Of a DNA stretch of 32,807 nucleotides, positions 8,412 to 15,948 are shown piece by piece. Source of the stretch: Lachnospiraceae bacterium (GTDB lineage: Bacteria; Bacillota; Clostridia; Lachnospirales; Lachnospiraceae); the NCBI GenBank assembly GCA_017428265.1, contig JAFRRD010000003.1, positions 1 to 32,807 of the forward strand, written 5' to 3'. The notes under the pieces are model-generated. The model worked only from the letters and a program-made list of their open reading frames with translations, had not been told where the DNA came from and did no database searches. The position numbers were made by a program, and so were the translations under genes. How positions within the stretch are numbered: position 1 is the first letter of the stretch; every line of letters starts with the position of its first letter.

Positions 8412-8897
8412 TTACAGGTCAAGTTCGATGCGGCGGCCCGACGGTTCGTAGGGATAGAACTCCACGCCGGCGGCGCGCAGCATGCGCTTGGATGCCCGGA
8501 TCGCCGAGGTGCCCGCGTAGCGGTCTTCGGCATAGATGACGGTGCGGATGCCGCTCTGGATGAGAGCCTTCGCGCACTCGTTGCAGGGGAACAGGGTCAC
8601 GTACAGCTTGCTTCCCTCAAGGGAGCCGCCCCGGTAGTTCAGGATGGCATTCAGCTCACTGTGCGTGGTGTAGAAATATTTGTTGTCGTAGGGGTCGGCG
8701 CTTTCCCGGTTCCAGGGGAAATCCTCGTCGGAGCAGCCCTTGGGGAAGCCGTTGTAGCCCATGGAAAGGATCTTGTTGTCCTGGCTCACGATGCAGGCGC
8801 CCACCTGCGTGTTCGGGTCTTTGGAGCGTCTGGCACTGAGAAAGGCGACGCCCATGAAGTATTCGTCCCAGTTAATGTAATCTTCTCTCTGGTACAT
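8412..8897 (-). CDS. comEB: Deoxycytidylate (dCMP) deaminase, ComEB-like
   Basis: 161 aa, the usual length. Converts dCMP to dUMP, the dTMP precursor, using zinc. The zinc and proton-transfer residues are H79 and E81 in the HSELNA motif (most family members read HAE) and C105/C108 in the PCNEC motif. GYNGFPKG (47-54) and the NTQVG strand are also typical. SD AAAGGAG precedes the ATG. It lies 66 nt after the Sua5-RpiB gene, and this neighbourhood of Sua5, RpiB and dCMP deaminase is seen in many Clostridia. The gene name follows B. subtilis usage. Confidence 0.95.
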   Translation of the reverse strand: MYQREDYINWDEYFMGVAFLSARRSKDPNTQVGACIVSQDNKILSMGYNGFPKGCSDEDFPWNRESADPYDNKYFYTTHSELNAILNYRGGSLEGSKLYVTLFPCNECAKALIQSGIRTVIYAEDRYAGTSAIRASKRMLRAAGVEFYPYEPSGRRIELDL

Positions 8898-8963
8898 GGT
8901 TTCTCCTTTATTTCATACGCTGAAACAGCGGTGCGCTGTCACGGCCGGGGCCGGGAAGGGCGT

Positions 8964-10502
8964 TCAGTCTTCGATCTGTGCGATCCTTCTTGCGTGGCGT
9001 TCCTCGCCCGAGAAGGGCGTATCCAGGAAAATGTCGACGATCTTCAGGGCCAGGCCGGGTCCGAGCGTGCGGGCGCCCATGCACAGGACGTTCGCGTCGT
9101 TGTGCAGGCGGGTCGCTTCGGCGGTGAAGCAGTCCGAGACCGCCGCCGCACGGATCCCGCGCACCTTGTTTGCCGTGATGGACACGCCGATGCCGGTGCC
9201 GCAGATGAGGATGCCCTTCTCCGCTTCGCCCGAGGCAACGGCGTTCGCGACGGCCTTGGCGTAGACCGGGTAATCGCAGGACGCCTCCGAGAAGCAGCCG
9301 AGGTCTTTCGTTTCCAGGCCCCGCTTAGCCAGGTGCTGCAGGATCTCCTGCTTTAAGGCGTATCCGCCGTGGTCGCATCCGATCGCGATCATTGTTTTTT
9401 CCTCCTTATTATCTCCGGCAGGCGGGGCCTGCAGGATGCGGTAGCCTGCGGCCTTGCGCAGGCGGTTCATGATGGCCATGCCGAGTTCACCCTCGGCGAA
9501 TGTTTCGGAATAAACGGTCTCGATGCCTTCGGCATCCAGCTGCCGGAGCAGGTCAAACAGCTTTCTGGCAACGGTCTCCGGCGCGCGGCGGCTGCCAGCA
9601 CGGAAAACGCAGAGCGAATGCCCCTCTTCCCGAAGCCTTGCGGCCGGCGCTTCGTACAGTACTGCGGTCTCATCGCTGCAGATGATCCCGGTCTTTTTTC
9701 CGGCTTCGGCCGCACGCGCGGCTTCGGCAAGGATCGTCTCCGGGGCGGTTTCGCCCTCGACGAGGGTGACCTCGGCCTTCGGCGCGTAGTGGCGGTATTT
9801 CATGCCCGGGGCCTTCGGGCGAAGGTCCTCGGTCGGTTTCGTGAGGACGGTCTTATCGATATCCACCGTGCCCAGGATGCTCTCCAGTCTTTCGCGGCCG
9901 ATAAAGCCGGGGCGCAGGATGACGGGAATCGAACCCGTCAGGTCAACGATGGTCGATTCCAGGCCGATGTCCGAAGGGCCGGCGTCCAGGATCATGTCGA
10001 TGCGGCCGTCCAGGTCCTCCCTGACGTGCGCCGCCGAAGTCGTGCTCGGCCGCCCGGAAAGATTCGCGCTCGGGGCGGCGATGGGGACGCCGGCCGCGCG
10101 GATGAAGGCCTGTGCCGCGGGATGCGAGGGCATCCGGACCGCGACGGTAGCGAGCCCGCCCGTCGTTTCGTCCGGGACCAGGCTGCTCTTGCTGAAAATC
10201 AGCGTCATCGGGCCGGGCCAGAAGGCCTCCGCAAGGCGCTTTGCCGCCGCCGGGATCTCGCTCACCAGAGGCGCTAGTTCCGCAATGTCTGCGATATGCA
10301 GGATCAGCGGATTGTCCGAAGGGCGTCCCTTCGCCGCGTAGATCTTCGCGGAGGAGGCGGCATTCAGGCCGTTCCCGCCCAGGCCGTAGACCGTTTCCGT
10401 GGGGAAAGCCACGAGGCCTCCCGCGCGGATGATCTCACCCGCCCGGCGGTATATTTCCTCATCCCCGGGGCCGCCGGTGAGGGTACAGAAAAGCGTTTCC
10501 AT
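8964..10502 (-). CDS. Fused threonylcarbamoyl-AMP synthase (Sua5) and ribose-5-phosphate isomerase B
   Basis: 512 aa in one frame. Residues 1-360 are Sua5/YwlC, which makes threonylcarbamoyl-AMP for tRNA t6A37. They include FPTETVYGLG (33-42), KGRP (58-61), the PSANLSGRPSTT loop and the C-terminal Sua5 domain ending in NRLRKAAGYRIL. Residues 371-512 are a complete RpiB (142 aa), which interconverts ribose-5-P and ribulose-5-P, with GCDHGGY, active-site Cys in ILICGTGIGVSI and HNDANVLCMGAR. The 10-residue joint is read through the RpiB ribosome binding site: AGGAGG stands 8 nt before the RpiB ATG, and an out-of-frame TAATAA sits in the joint. It could therefore yield a fusion plus free RpiB, or be a frameshifted former gene pair. 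SD AAGGAGGG before the first ATG overlaps the previous stop. Confidence 0.93.
   Translation of the reverse strand: METLFCTLTGGPGDEEIYRRAGEIIRAGGLVAFPTETVYGLGGNGLNAASSAKIYAAKGRPSDNPLILHIADIAELAPLVSEIPAAAKRLAEAFWPGPMTLIFSKSSLVPDETTGGLATVAVRMPSHPAAQAFIRAAGVPIAAPSANLSGRPSTTSAAHVREDLDGRIDMILDAGPSDIGLESTIVDLTGSIPVILRPGFIGRERLESILGTVDIDKTVLTKPTEDLRPKAPGMKYRHYAPKAEVTLVEGETAPETILAEAARAAEAGKKTGIICSDETAVLYEAPAARLREEGHSLCVFRAGSRRAPETVARKLFDLLRQLDAEGIETVYSETFAEGELGMAIMNRLRKAAGYRILQAPPAGDNKEEKTMIAIGCDHGGYALKQEILQHLAKRGLETKDLGCFSEASCDYPVYAKAVANAVASGEAEKGILICGTGIGVSITANKVRGIRAAAVSDCFTAEATRLHNDANVLCMGARTLGPGLALKIVDIFLDTPFSGEERHARRIAQIED
9390..9411 (-). promoter_or_regulatory. Internal ribosome binding site and start for RpiB
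   Basis: Minus strand: TAATAA (9406-9411, out of frame with the fusion), AGGAGG (9401-9406), 8 nt, ATG (9390-9392). This is a full-strength start site inside the fused reading frame. Confidence 0.8.
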
Positions 10503-10511
10503 TTTCCCTCC

Positions 10512-11609
10512 TTACGGCACCTGGATGATGCTGTAGCCCTGCGCGAGGCAGTACTCGATCAGCGGCTCCAGGATCGTCGGGGTGATGACGTTGGTCGTGT
10601 GGAAGCAGTAAATGCAGCCGGGGTGGAGACAGGCCTCAAGGTCGGCGATCAGCTGCGGCGCATCGAAGGTCGCCGCCGGGTCGTAGTCCGAATAGTTGCA
10701 GCTGCAGAAATCCACCTGGTAGCCCATGCGGGACATCATGATGATCGCCTGCTCGGACCAGTAGCCGCTGTTGAAATTGAACTTGGTCATCGTGTGGCCG
10801 AAGGTCTCCTGCACGTACTTCTGCATCTTCAGGGCATCTTCCATCTGGGCTTCGAGGGTCCAGCTGGCAATGCCGCTGCTCGGGCAGGAATAGGTATGGC
10901 TGCCGACATCGTGGCCTTCATCCAGCATCCGCCGCACCAGGTCGCGGTTTCTCTCGCCGTAGGAGTGGATGATGTAGAACGTTGCCTTGACGTCGTACTG
11001 TTTCAGAATATCCAGGACCTTTCCGGTATGGCCGTATTCGGTGCCGCACTGGAAGGAAAATGCCACGCATTTCGTGTTCACGTCGGAGCAGTAGCCGAGA
11101 AGCTTCGCGTCCGTACCGGCAAAAGTGGCAAGCAGGTTGTTGACCGAGGTCGGGCGGTTGTTCGCATCCACCCAGTTGTGGCGGAAGCCCGTGCCGAAGC
11201 CGTTCACCTTGCTGCTGTACTTTGCGCAGATGTCCGCCAGTTCCTCTGCGGAAAGAGCATGGATCTCGGTCTTCGGGGCAGGCGCTTCGGTCGACGGCTC
11301 CGTGGGAGCTGCCGTCTCGGGCGGTGCGGTCGTTTCCGTGCTGCCGGAAGGCGCCGTGGATGCGGCCTGCGTCGAGGGTTCCGGCGCTTCGGTCGAACTC
11401 TCGCCGCTCTGCGAGGCGCGGGAGGAAGGGATGAGATCATCCCCGTCGGGCACGCCGATCGACGGCAGTTTCGCACCGGTCTGCGCGGGGACGCTGTTTA
11501 CGGGAGGCTGTTTGCTGCACGCCGAACAGGCTGCCAGGATCACACCTGCCAGCAGACATGCCGTTATCTTCCGTCTGAGCCGGGCCTTCGGCCCCGAAAG
11601 CTGCTTCAT
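10512..11609 (-). CDS. NodB-fold (polysaccharide deacetylase-like) lipoprotein with altered metal site
   Basis: 365 aa. A basic N-terminus, hydrophobic stretch and lipobox LAAC (lipidated Cys28) indicate a surface lipoprotein. Residues 35-115 are a Ser/Thr/Glu/Pro/Ala linker. The NodB domain fills 175-365: VAFSFQCGTEY, KATFYIIHSYGER, EGHDVGSHTYSCPS, and a closing CIYCFHTT...YCLAQGYSIIQV. Compared with the usual TFDDG and HSxxH motifs, the catalytic Asp is Gln187, the metal-binding Asp is Cys188, His238 is kept and the second His is Cys242. The RxPY arginine motif is also lost. The fold is convincing, but ordinary deacetylase chemistry is doubtful. It is the first gene of the operon, from the promoter at 11658-11686, and its stop overlaps the SD of the Sua5-RpiB gene. 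Confidence 0.85.
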   Translation of the reverse strand: MKQLSGPKARLRRKITACLLAGVILAACSACSKQPPVNSVPAQTGAKLPSIGVPDGDDLIPSSRASQSGESSTEAPEPSTQAASTAPSGSTETTAPPETAAPTEPSTEAPAPKTEIHALSAEELADICAKYSSKVNGFGTGFRHNWVDANNRPTSVNNLLATFAGTDAKLLGYCSDVNTKCVAFSFQCGTEYGHTGKVLDILKQYDVKATFYIIHSYGERNRDLVRRMLDEGHDVGSHTYSCPSSGIASWTLEAQMEDALKMQKYVQETFGHTMTKFNFNSGYWSEQAIIMMSRMGYQVDFCSCNYSDYDPAATFDAPQLIADLEACLHPGCIYCFHTTNVITPTILEPLIEYCLAQGYSIIQVP

Positions 11610-11657
11610 ATCATACCTTTAAGGGCTTTCCGCTCAAGGCGGAACGCCCACGCCATT

Positions 11658-11686
11658 ATGATAAAGGCATCGCGGCTTTGTGTCAA
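11658..11686 (-). promoter_or_regulatory. Promoter for deacetylase-like/Sua5-RpiB/dCMP deaminase operon
   Basis: Minus-strand TTGACA (11681-11686), 17 nt, TATCAT (11658-11663). Upstream are two direct repeats, GAAAGGTGAGAC and GAAAGGTGCGTGAGAC (within about 11686-11744). Confidence 0.75.
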
Positions 11687-11755
11687 GTCTCACGCACCTT
11701 TCGCGGGGCACGATGACGTCTTTCACGGGGCTCTGTCTCACCTTTCACAAGCCGT

Positions 11756-12379
11756 TCAGAAGCCCATGAAGCGGGCAAGGCGAGTGAAGAATCCCTCCTT
11801 TTTCGGCGTTCCCTCCGGGTCGTCTTCATCCCCGTCGGCCGCGCCCGGTTCCGGCATTTCCAGTGCCTCCCAGATCTGCGTGAAGCTGAAGTTTTCCTCG
11901 TGGCAGACACGGAAGAGCTCGTAGGCCATGCGGGAGGTCTCCGCGTCGCCGTGATCACATTTTTTCAGCAGAAAACGGGACAGGGCCTGCAGCTGGCCGA
12001 AGAATTCCGCCTGCCGGGACGGATCGTAGCAGAAGCGCCAGCCCTCGCGGCCGTGATAGATGAGGCCCGGTTCCAGGAACAGCCGGTCCGGTTCGAGCAG
12101 GTATTCCGCGAGCCCGTTCGAAACCCGGTACAGGCTGTGCATGAGGCTGCGGATCTCGGCCGCCTCGATCTCCCGCGTGCTCAGGCTGACTTCGAGGCTC
12201 TTCAGGCCGTCGATGGCGTAGCGGTATTCCCGCCCTTCCTCCGTCGTGCGGCTTTCCATGCGCAGCAGGCCGGCCGGCGCCGCCAACTCCGCCATTTTTG
12301 CGGAAACGGGGTCCGCCGGTTCCTCTTCGTCAATAATCAGCCAGCTGGCATCCAATTCCCGGCTGTAGCGAATTTCCAT
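11756..12379 (-). CDS. DUF6382-type protein, last gene of Tad pilus operon
   Basis: 207 aa from the ATG at 12379, chosen because GGGAGG lies just before it. Residues 1-165 match the pattern I know as DUF6382: MEIRYSRELDASWLII, YRYAIDGLKSLEVSLS, EYLLEPDRLFLEPGLIYH, WRFCYDPSRQ and FLLKKCDHGDAETSRMAYELF. In many Clostridia this domain is joined to a C-terminal FHA domain. Here the protein stops after an acidic linker and a short basic, aromatic tail (KKEGFFTRLARFMGF), so FHA is absent. The tail could be an amphipathic membrane-binding helix. Function unknown; linked to pilus assembly or its regulation by position. Confidence 0.8.
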   Translation of the reverse strand: MEIRYSRELDASWLIIDEEEPADPVSAKMAELAAPAGLLRMESRTTEEGREYRYAIDGLKSLEVSLSTREIEAAEIRSLMHSLYRVSNGLAEYLLEPDRLFLEPGLIYHGREGWRFCYDPSRQAEFFGQLQALSRFLLKKCDHGDAETSRMAYELFRVCHEENFSFTQIWEALEMPEPGAADGDEDDPEGTPKKEGFFTRLARFMGF

Positions 12380-12399
12380 GATCCTCCCTTCGGTCCCGC

Positions 12400-12618
12400 T
12401 TATTTCGGCGGGATCCAGATTTCGATAAACTGGCACAGCCGGATGAGGTCGCGCGGGGTAAAAGGGTCTTCCGCCCGCACTTCGGCCGTATAGCGCTGCG
12501 CCTGCCCGCTGACGGCCTGCCCGTTCCGTCGCGCAAGCCCCATGACCCCGGCCAGAAGCAGCAGGATCGTGGTCATGATGAGAGCCGCCTCGACAGTCAG
12601 GCTCCCGCGGAAGGCCAG
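12400..12618 (-). CDS. Small TadE-like pseudopilin with unclear start codon
   Basis: About 72 aa. The core is GSLTVEAALIMTTILLLLAG: a Gly, then Glu at +5 and a hydrophobic helix, the classic prepilin-peptidase cleavage pattern. A short soluble tail ends in FIEIWIPPK. No ATG, GTG or TTG lies in frame near the processing site. The only nearby candidate is CTG at 12618, and there is no clear SD. Translation may be coupled to the overlapping prepilin peptidase gene, whose stop is at 12597. It may also be a decayed gene or contain a sequencing error. The role as a minor pilin is inferred. Confidence 0.6.
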   Translation of the reverse strand: MAFRGSLTVEAALIMTTILLLLAGVMGLARRNGQAVSGQAQRYTAEVRAEDPFTPRDLIRLCQFIEIWIPPK

Positions 12619-13064
12619 GCAAGCGCGGCAAGCTGCAGCACGAGGTTTGCGCCGGCAACGAACGGCAGAAAGGGCAGCGCTTTCACGCGCCGGCCCCGGA
12701 TCAGTCCGATCAGAAGGCCCGGCAGCGCGCAGAACAAAAGCGCCGTCAGCAAAAGGGTAAACAGCTCCTCCCAGGGGAGCCAGAAAGCTAAAAGGCAAAA
12801 ACATATCCCGTCTCCGTAACCGACCGCCTCCCGGGTGATCCGCGCGGCGGTAAGAAGCAGCGCACCGGCCGCAAGCCCGGGCAGATAGGCGCCGGCAAGC
12901 GCCGCAGGCTCAGCCCCCGATGCGAGTTCGATGATCCGCAGCAAAAGGCCGGCGGCCCCTCCTGCGGCAAGAAGCCGGGCAGGCAGTTCACGCCTGCGGA
13001 TATCCCATGCCGCGAGCAGGGCCAGCCAGACGAACAGAAGTACCGCTTCGGCTGTGTCGTTCAT
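12597..13064 (-). CDS. Prepilin peptidase, A24 family (TadV-like)
   Basis: 155 aa from the ATG at 13064, which overlaps the tadE stop as ATGA. It is an inner-membrane aspartyl protease with about five to six hydrophobic segments. Both catalytic Asp motifs are present: AAWDIRRRELP near residue 20 and the GxGD motif in AVGYGDGICF near residue 90. This short form lacks the methylase domain, as usual for Tad peptidases. It presumably cleaves the Flp, TadE and small TadE-like precursors encoded around it. An open frame continues upstream but overlaps tadE and is not the real start. Confidence 0.9.
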   Translation of the reverse strand: MNDTAEAVLLFVWLALLAAWDIRRRELPARLLAAGGAAGLLLRIIELASGAEPAALAGAYLPGLAAGALLLTAARITREAVGYGDGICFCLLAFWLPWEELFTLLLTALLFCALPGLLIGLIRGRRVKALPFLPFVAGANLVLQLAALAWPSAGA

Positions 13065-14134
13065 CCTGCCTCCTGCCCGCAGTAATAGCAGGGTCTGTAT
13101 TTCTCCTCCGCCTCGCTCAGGCCGATTTTCCGCACATAGCGCGTGATCTCGCCGCAGTCGCGGTCCGCGTGGTATCGTATCCCGTCGTCGGTGATGTACA
13201 CGAGGCCTGTCGTGACCGGCCTGCCGTGGCAGCAGTAATCGCAGGGGTAGTACTTTGCCCCGCTGCTGTTGCGGCGGTCCCCGACCTCGGCAGCGGGCAC
13301 CGCGACAGGCCGGATCTTCAGGATGCGGCACTGCAGGCTCCGGTGAAAGACCTCGCCGTTTTCGGTCACATAGACGACGGTCTCCTCCTCTTCCGTTTCC
13401 TCCTGCCCCTGCGTTTCGGGCTGCAGCGAGACCGTACCGATCCAGAGGCGCCGAAGGCTCCTCACCGTGACCGGGATGTGCAGGCGGAAGGGAAATCCGA
13501 CCTTCGAGACGATGCGGAAGCTCAGGACCAGGTCCAGTTCCCGCGCGCGCAGAGTGCTTCCGGAAAGCGACAGGCCTGCGGCGCCGCCCTCGATGCCCGC
13601 AGCTTTCAGCGCTTTCGCACCGATCTTCTCGGCAACGATCTCCTTTACCGCCGCCTGCCAGAGGATCGCCGCACCTTTCTCCGCGAGGAAGGCCTTCACC
13701 TCCCGGATGATCTTTTCCTTTCCGCCGAGAAGCGTCGTCCATTTTGCCTCCCCGGCCAGGACTGAGGACACGGCGCTTCCGTCCGCGATGGACATCAGAT
13801 CCGTTCCGGTATATTTTTCGGCAAATGATACAGCGTAGGACCACTCCGCGACAGCCTCACTGACTTCGTCCAGGGCTCTCTGTGCTTTGAGCGCCGCTGC
13901 CTGTTCCTGATAAAAGGTAAAAAAGAGGCCGCACAGCAGCAGGAAAAGGCTGAAGGCGATCGCCGCCTCCACGGTCATGACCGCGCGGAAAAATGCCCCG
14001 GATGCCGGAGTTTTGGAGAGACTTTTTGGTGTTCGGAAGGACTCATAAGTTTGGGGTTGAGGGAGATGTCTAATCCGTTCCTCTGCCAGGGGTCCGCCGT
14101 TTTTGATTTGATGCATCCGGGGTAAAGCGGTCAT
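13061..14134 (-). CDS. TadE-like pseudopilin with tandem His/Cys modules
   Basis: 357 aa. The start at 14134 has a near-perfect SD (AAAGGAGG). Residues 51-72 are a pilin-like helix: AVMTVEAAIAFSLFLLL with Glu56 at +5 relative to A51/V52. Residue 51 is Ala rather than the usual Gly. Residues 75-235 are a soluble pseudopilin-type region. After a Glu-rich spacer there are two copies of a small module: 252-301 (H264, C269, C298, C301) and 310-352 (H322, C327, C349, C352). Each follows VYVT..G..(F/Y)H....C ... Y.PC..C, a pattern I associate with putative zinc-binding tails of bacterial surface proteins. The stop overlaps the peptidase ATG. It is probably a minor pilin with an unusual extracellular end. 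Confidence 0.85.
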   Translation of the reverse strand: MTALPRMHQIKNGGPLAEERIRHLPQPQTYESFRTPKSLSKTPASGAFFRAVMTVEAAIAFSLFLLLCGLFFTFYQEQAAALKAQRALDEVSEAVAEWSYAVSFAEKYTGTDLMSIADGSAVSSVLAGEAKWTTLLGGKEKIIREVKAFLAEKGAAILWQAAVKEIVAEKIGAKALKAAGIEGGAAGLSLSGSTLRARELDLVLSFRIVSKVGFPFRLHIPVTVRSLRRLWIGTVSLQPETQGQEETEEEETVVYVTENGEVFHRSLQCRILKIRPVAVPAAEVGDRRNSSGAKYYPCDYCCHGRPVTTGLVYITDDGIRYHADRDCGEITRYVRKIGLSEAEEKYRPCYYCGQEAG

Positions 14135-14184
14135 GTTACCTCCTTTCCTTGTCTGCGCCGCAGGCCGGCAGCTGCAGGCAGCTG

Positions 14185-15765
14185 CTAATAGCCGCAGGCG
14201 GCTTTTTTTGTATATTGCCGGCCGAAGCCTGCGCCGGAAAGGCGCCGGAAGGCCGGAAACTGCAGATACATCGTTGTCGTCACCGCCGTCATTTTCAGTG
14301 TGGCGCTGACCATGTATTCCCGCAGGCGGAAATCGCTCTGCAGGCGCTGCTCCCGCGCTTGGATCACGTCCATCATACGGTAGGCCGCCTGCGGCCCAGA
14401 CTTCAGATAAAAAAGGAGCCGCAGATAGTCCCGGTAGCCGAGGCCGACGGTAAAGCCGGACGCTTCCCCGGCCGTTTCGCCAAGAGAGAGGGCCGAAAGC
14501 TTCCAGCTTGACTTGCTCTTCCAGAGCACGACGCGCTTTCCCTGAAACAGGGCGCGCAGGTCGACGACCGACTCCGCGGCCGCCCAGGCGGCGATCAGGA
14601 GCCACTTGAAAATGCTGGTCAGCTGCGGGACCGTGAGCGCCGTCATCACGGTGAGCGCCAGTGTTTCCGCCGCCGCCAGTTTCTCACTGTCCGTGCACAG
14701 ATAGGCAAAGTTGAGGCCTGTCCGGATCAGCATCAGGTCGCCGGCCACGGCAGCGAGCACCGCCCGTTCCGTGCTCTTCCCGGTGATGACGTACTCCGCC
14801 TCGTAGCAGTAGCCGCTGCCCTTCTGATCCACAAAACAGCTCATGCGGTCCATGAGGAACTCACCGAGAAGGAGCGTCTCGTCAAAGGAAAAGTCCGCCT
14901 TTGCCGTGCCGCTGTGGGCAGATTTCTCCGCATCGGAGAGCAGCGACGGACGCTCGGGATCCGACCAGGTCAGGGTCGAAATGGAGGAAGCGCCGGTGAC
15001 TGCGGCGAGGATGCCGCCGTCCTTGATCTGCTTTAACTGATCCAGCAGTTCGGCAAAACTCTTCCCGGAAAGATTCGGCGCTGTTCCGCTGTCTTCTCCT
15101 TCGTCTTCTCCTTCGCCGCCTTCCCCGCTGCCCGCACCCGCTTCCTGCGCTGCCTTGATCAGGTCTTCCGCCTTGCTCTTCAGGTCCTTGTAACTGCCCA
15201 GGATATCCTCCAGGCTGAATTCATCGCTCCCGAGGAAATTCTGCAGGGTCCCGCTGAAGCTCGCGGCCCCGTCCTCATCGAAAAGGCCGATCCGTTCGAG
15301 CAGGTCGTGGAGCAGCTGCCCGAAGCCCGCGCTCGTCATATGGTCCAGGACCGCATCCGCAAAGATGCGGCCGTTGTCTTCCGTCATGAATACGCTGTCA
15401 GCCGCCTGCACCGAGAGGGCGGCGAGGCACACGCGGTCGCCGTACCGCACCACGCCGTCCGCCGGCTGCAGATAGGCGCGCGCATAGCGCTCCGCCTCCG
15501 CGGTCCAGGTCAGGGTATAGCCCCGCCGGCCGCGCACCGCGAGCAGGCCGAAATCCTTCAGCAGGTCGCTGTCGAAGCCCGCAAAGACCGAATCCGCAGC
15601 GGACGCTGCCGCCTGATCGGTCAGATAGTCCAGGCAGGACGCCCGCGCGCTTTCCAGCGTGACTGCAATAAGGGCGGTCACGAGGAGGAAGATCAGGGCC
15701 AGAAAGACGGTGATCTGACCCTTCGGAGTCGGAAAGACCGTGGTCCTGCCCTCTGCTCTCTTCAT
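14185..15765 (-). CDS. DUF5702-type TadG-like pilus protein
   Basis: 526 aa. A basic N-terminus leads into GQITVFLALIFLLVTALIAVTLESARASCL (residues 16-45), which resembles a pilin N-helix but has Phe instead of Glu at +5, so cleavage is uncertain. The body contains an acidic Gly/Glu/Asp-rich insert (about 215-235, SGEGGEGEDEGED) and hydrophobic patches near the C-terminus (AVLAAVAGDLMLI, FKWLLIAAWAAAESVVDL). The start codon overlaps the flp stop as ATGA. This type is recurrent in Clostridia Tad loci between flp and tadE. It is probably an envelope-spanning assembly component; the exact role is not known to me. Confidence 0.82.
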   Translation of the reverse strand: MKRAEGRTTVFPTPKGQITVFLALIFLLVTALIAVTLESARASCLDYLTDQAAASAADSVFAGFDSDLLKDFGLLAVRGRRGYTLTWTAEAERYARAYLQPADGVVRYGDRVCLAALSVQAADSVFMTEDNGRIFADAVLDHMTSAGFGQLLHDLLERIGLFDEDGAASFSGTLQNFLGSDEFSLEDILGSYKDLKSKAEDLIKAAQEAGAGSGEGGEGEDEGEDSGTAPNLSGKSFAELLDQLKQIKDGGILAAVTGASSISTLTWSDPERPSLLSDAEKSAHSGTAKADFSFDETLLLGEFLMDRMSCFVDQKGSGYCYEAEYVITGKSTERAVLAAVAGDLMLIRTGLNFAYLCTDSEKLAAAETLALTVMTALTVPQLTSIFKWLLIAAWAAAESVVDLRALFQGKRVVLWKSKSSWKLSALSLGETAGEASGFTVGLGYRDYLRLLFYLKSGPQAAYRMMDVIQAREQRLQSDFRLREYMVSATLKMTAVTTTMYLQFPAFRRLSGAGFGRQYTKKAACGY

Positions 15766-15935
15766 TCCGTAATGACAGCCACGCCGCCGGTGATGCTTCC
15801 GAAAATGTTCTGCACCAGCGCCGTCAGCTGTTCCTTGAAGATCACCACCAGCGCGATCAGCACCACGAGGATCAGGATGATCTCCACCACGCCGACACCG
15901 CTGTCGTCTTTCAGCATTTCCTTAACTGTCCGCAT
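15762..15935 (-). CDS. flp: Flp pilin (Flp1 type), major subunit candidate
   Basis: 57 aa: MRTVKEMLKDDSG | VGVVEIILILVVLIALVVIF and a short tail ending GGVAVITE. The cut after Gly13 puts Glu18 at +5, the conserved type IV pilin pattern, and is followed by a 20-residue hydrophobic helix. Size, short basic leader and position between tadC and the TadG/TadE-like genes all fit a Flp pilin. SD GGAG lies before the ATG, and the stop overlaps the next gene by four bases. It should be the most abundant product of the locus. Confidence 0.9.
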   Translation of the reverse strand: MRTVKEMLKDDSGVGVVEIILILVVLIALVVIFKEQLTALVQNIFGSITGGVAVITE

Positions 15936-15948
15936 TGTTTCTCCTTTC

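Noticed and set aside
6179-8539. Plus-strand open frame of about 786 codons
   Set aside because: Shadow of the 801-aa gene; no ribosome binding site and composition typical of reversed GC-rich coding DNA.
10296-11924. Plus-strand open frame of about 542 codons
   Set aside because: Opposite the Sua5 and NodB-fold genes, both of which have motifs and SD sites.
12597-13844. Longer prepilin peptidase frame starting at 13844
   Set aside because: The first 260 codons lie antiphase over tadE; ATG at 13064 overlaps the tadE stop as ATGA.
13061-14605. Longer tadE reading frame starting at 14605
   Set aside because: The upstream part overlaps the DUF5702 gene and is Arg/Pro/Gly-rich; the ATG at 14134 has a near-perfect SD.
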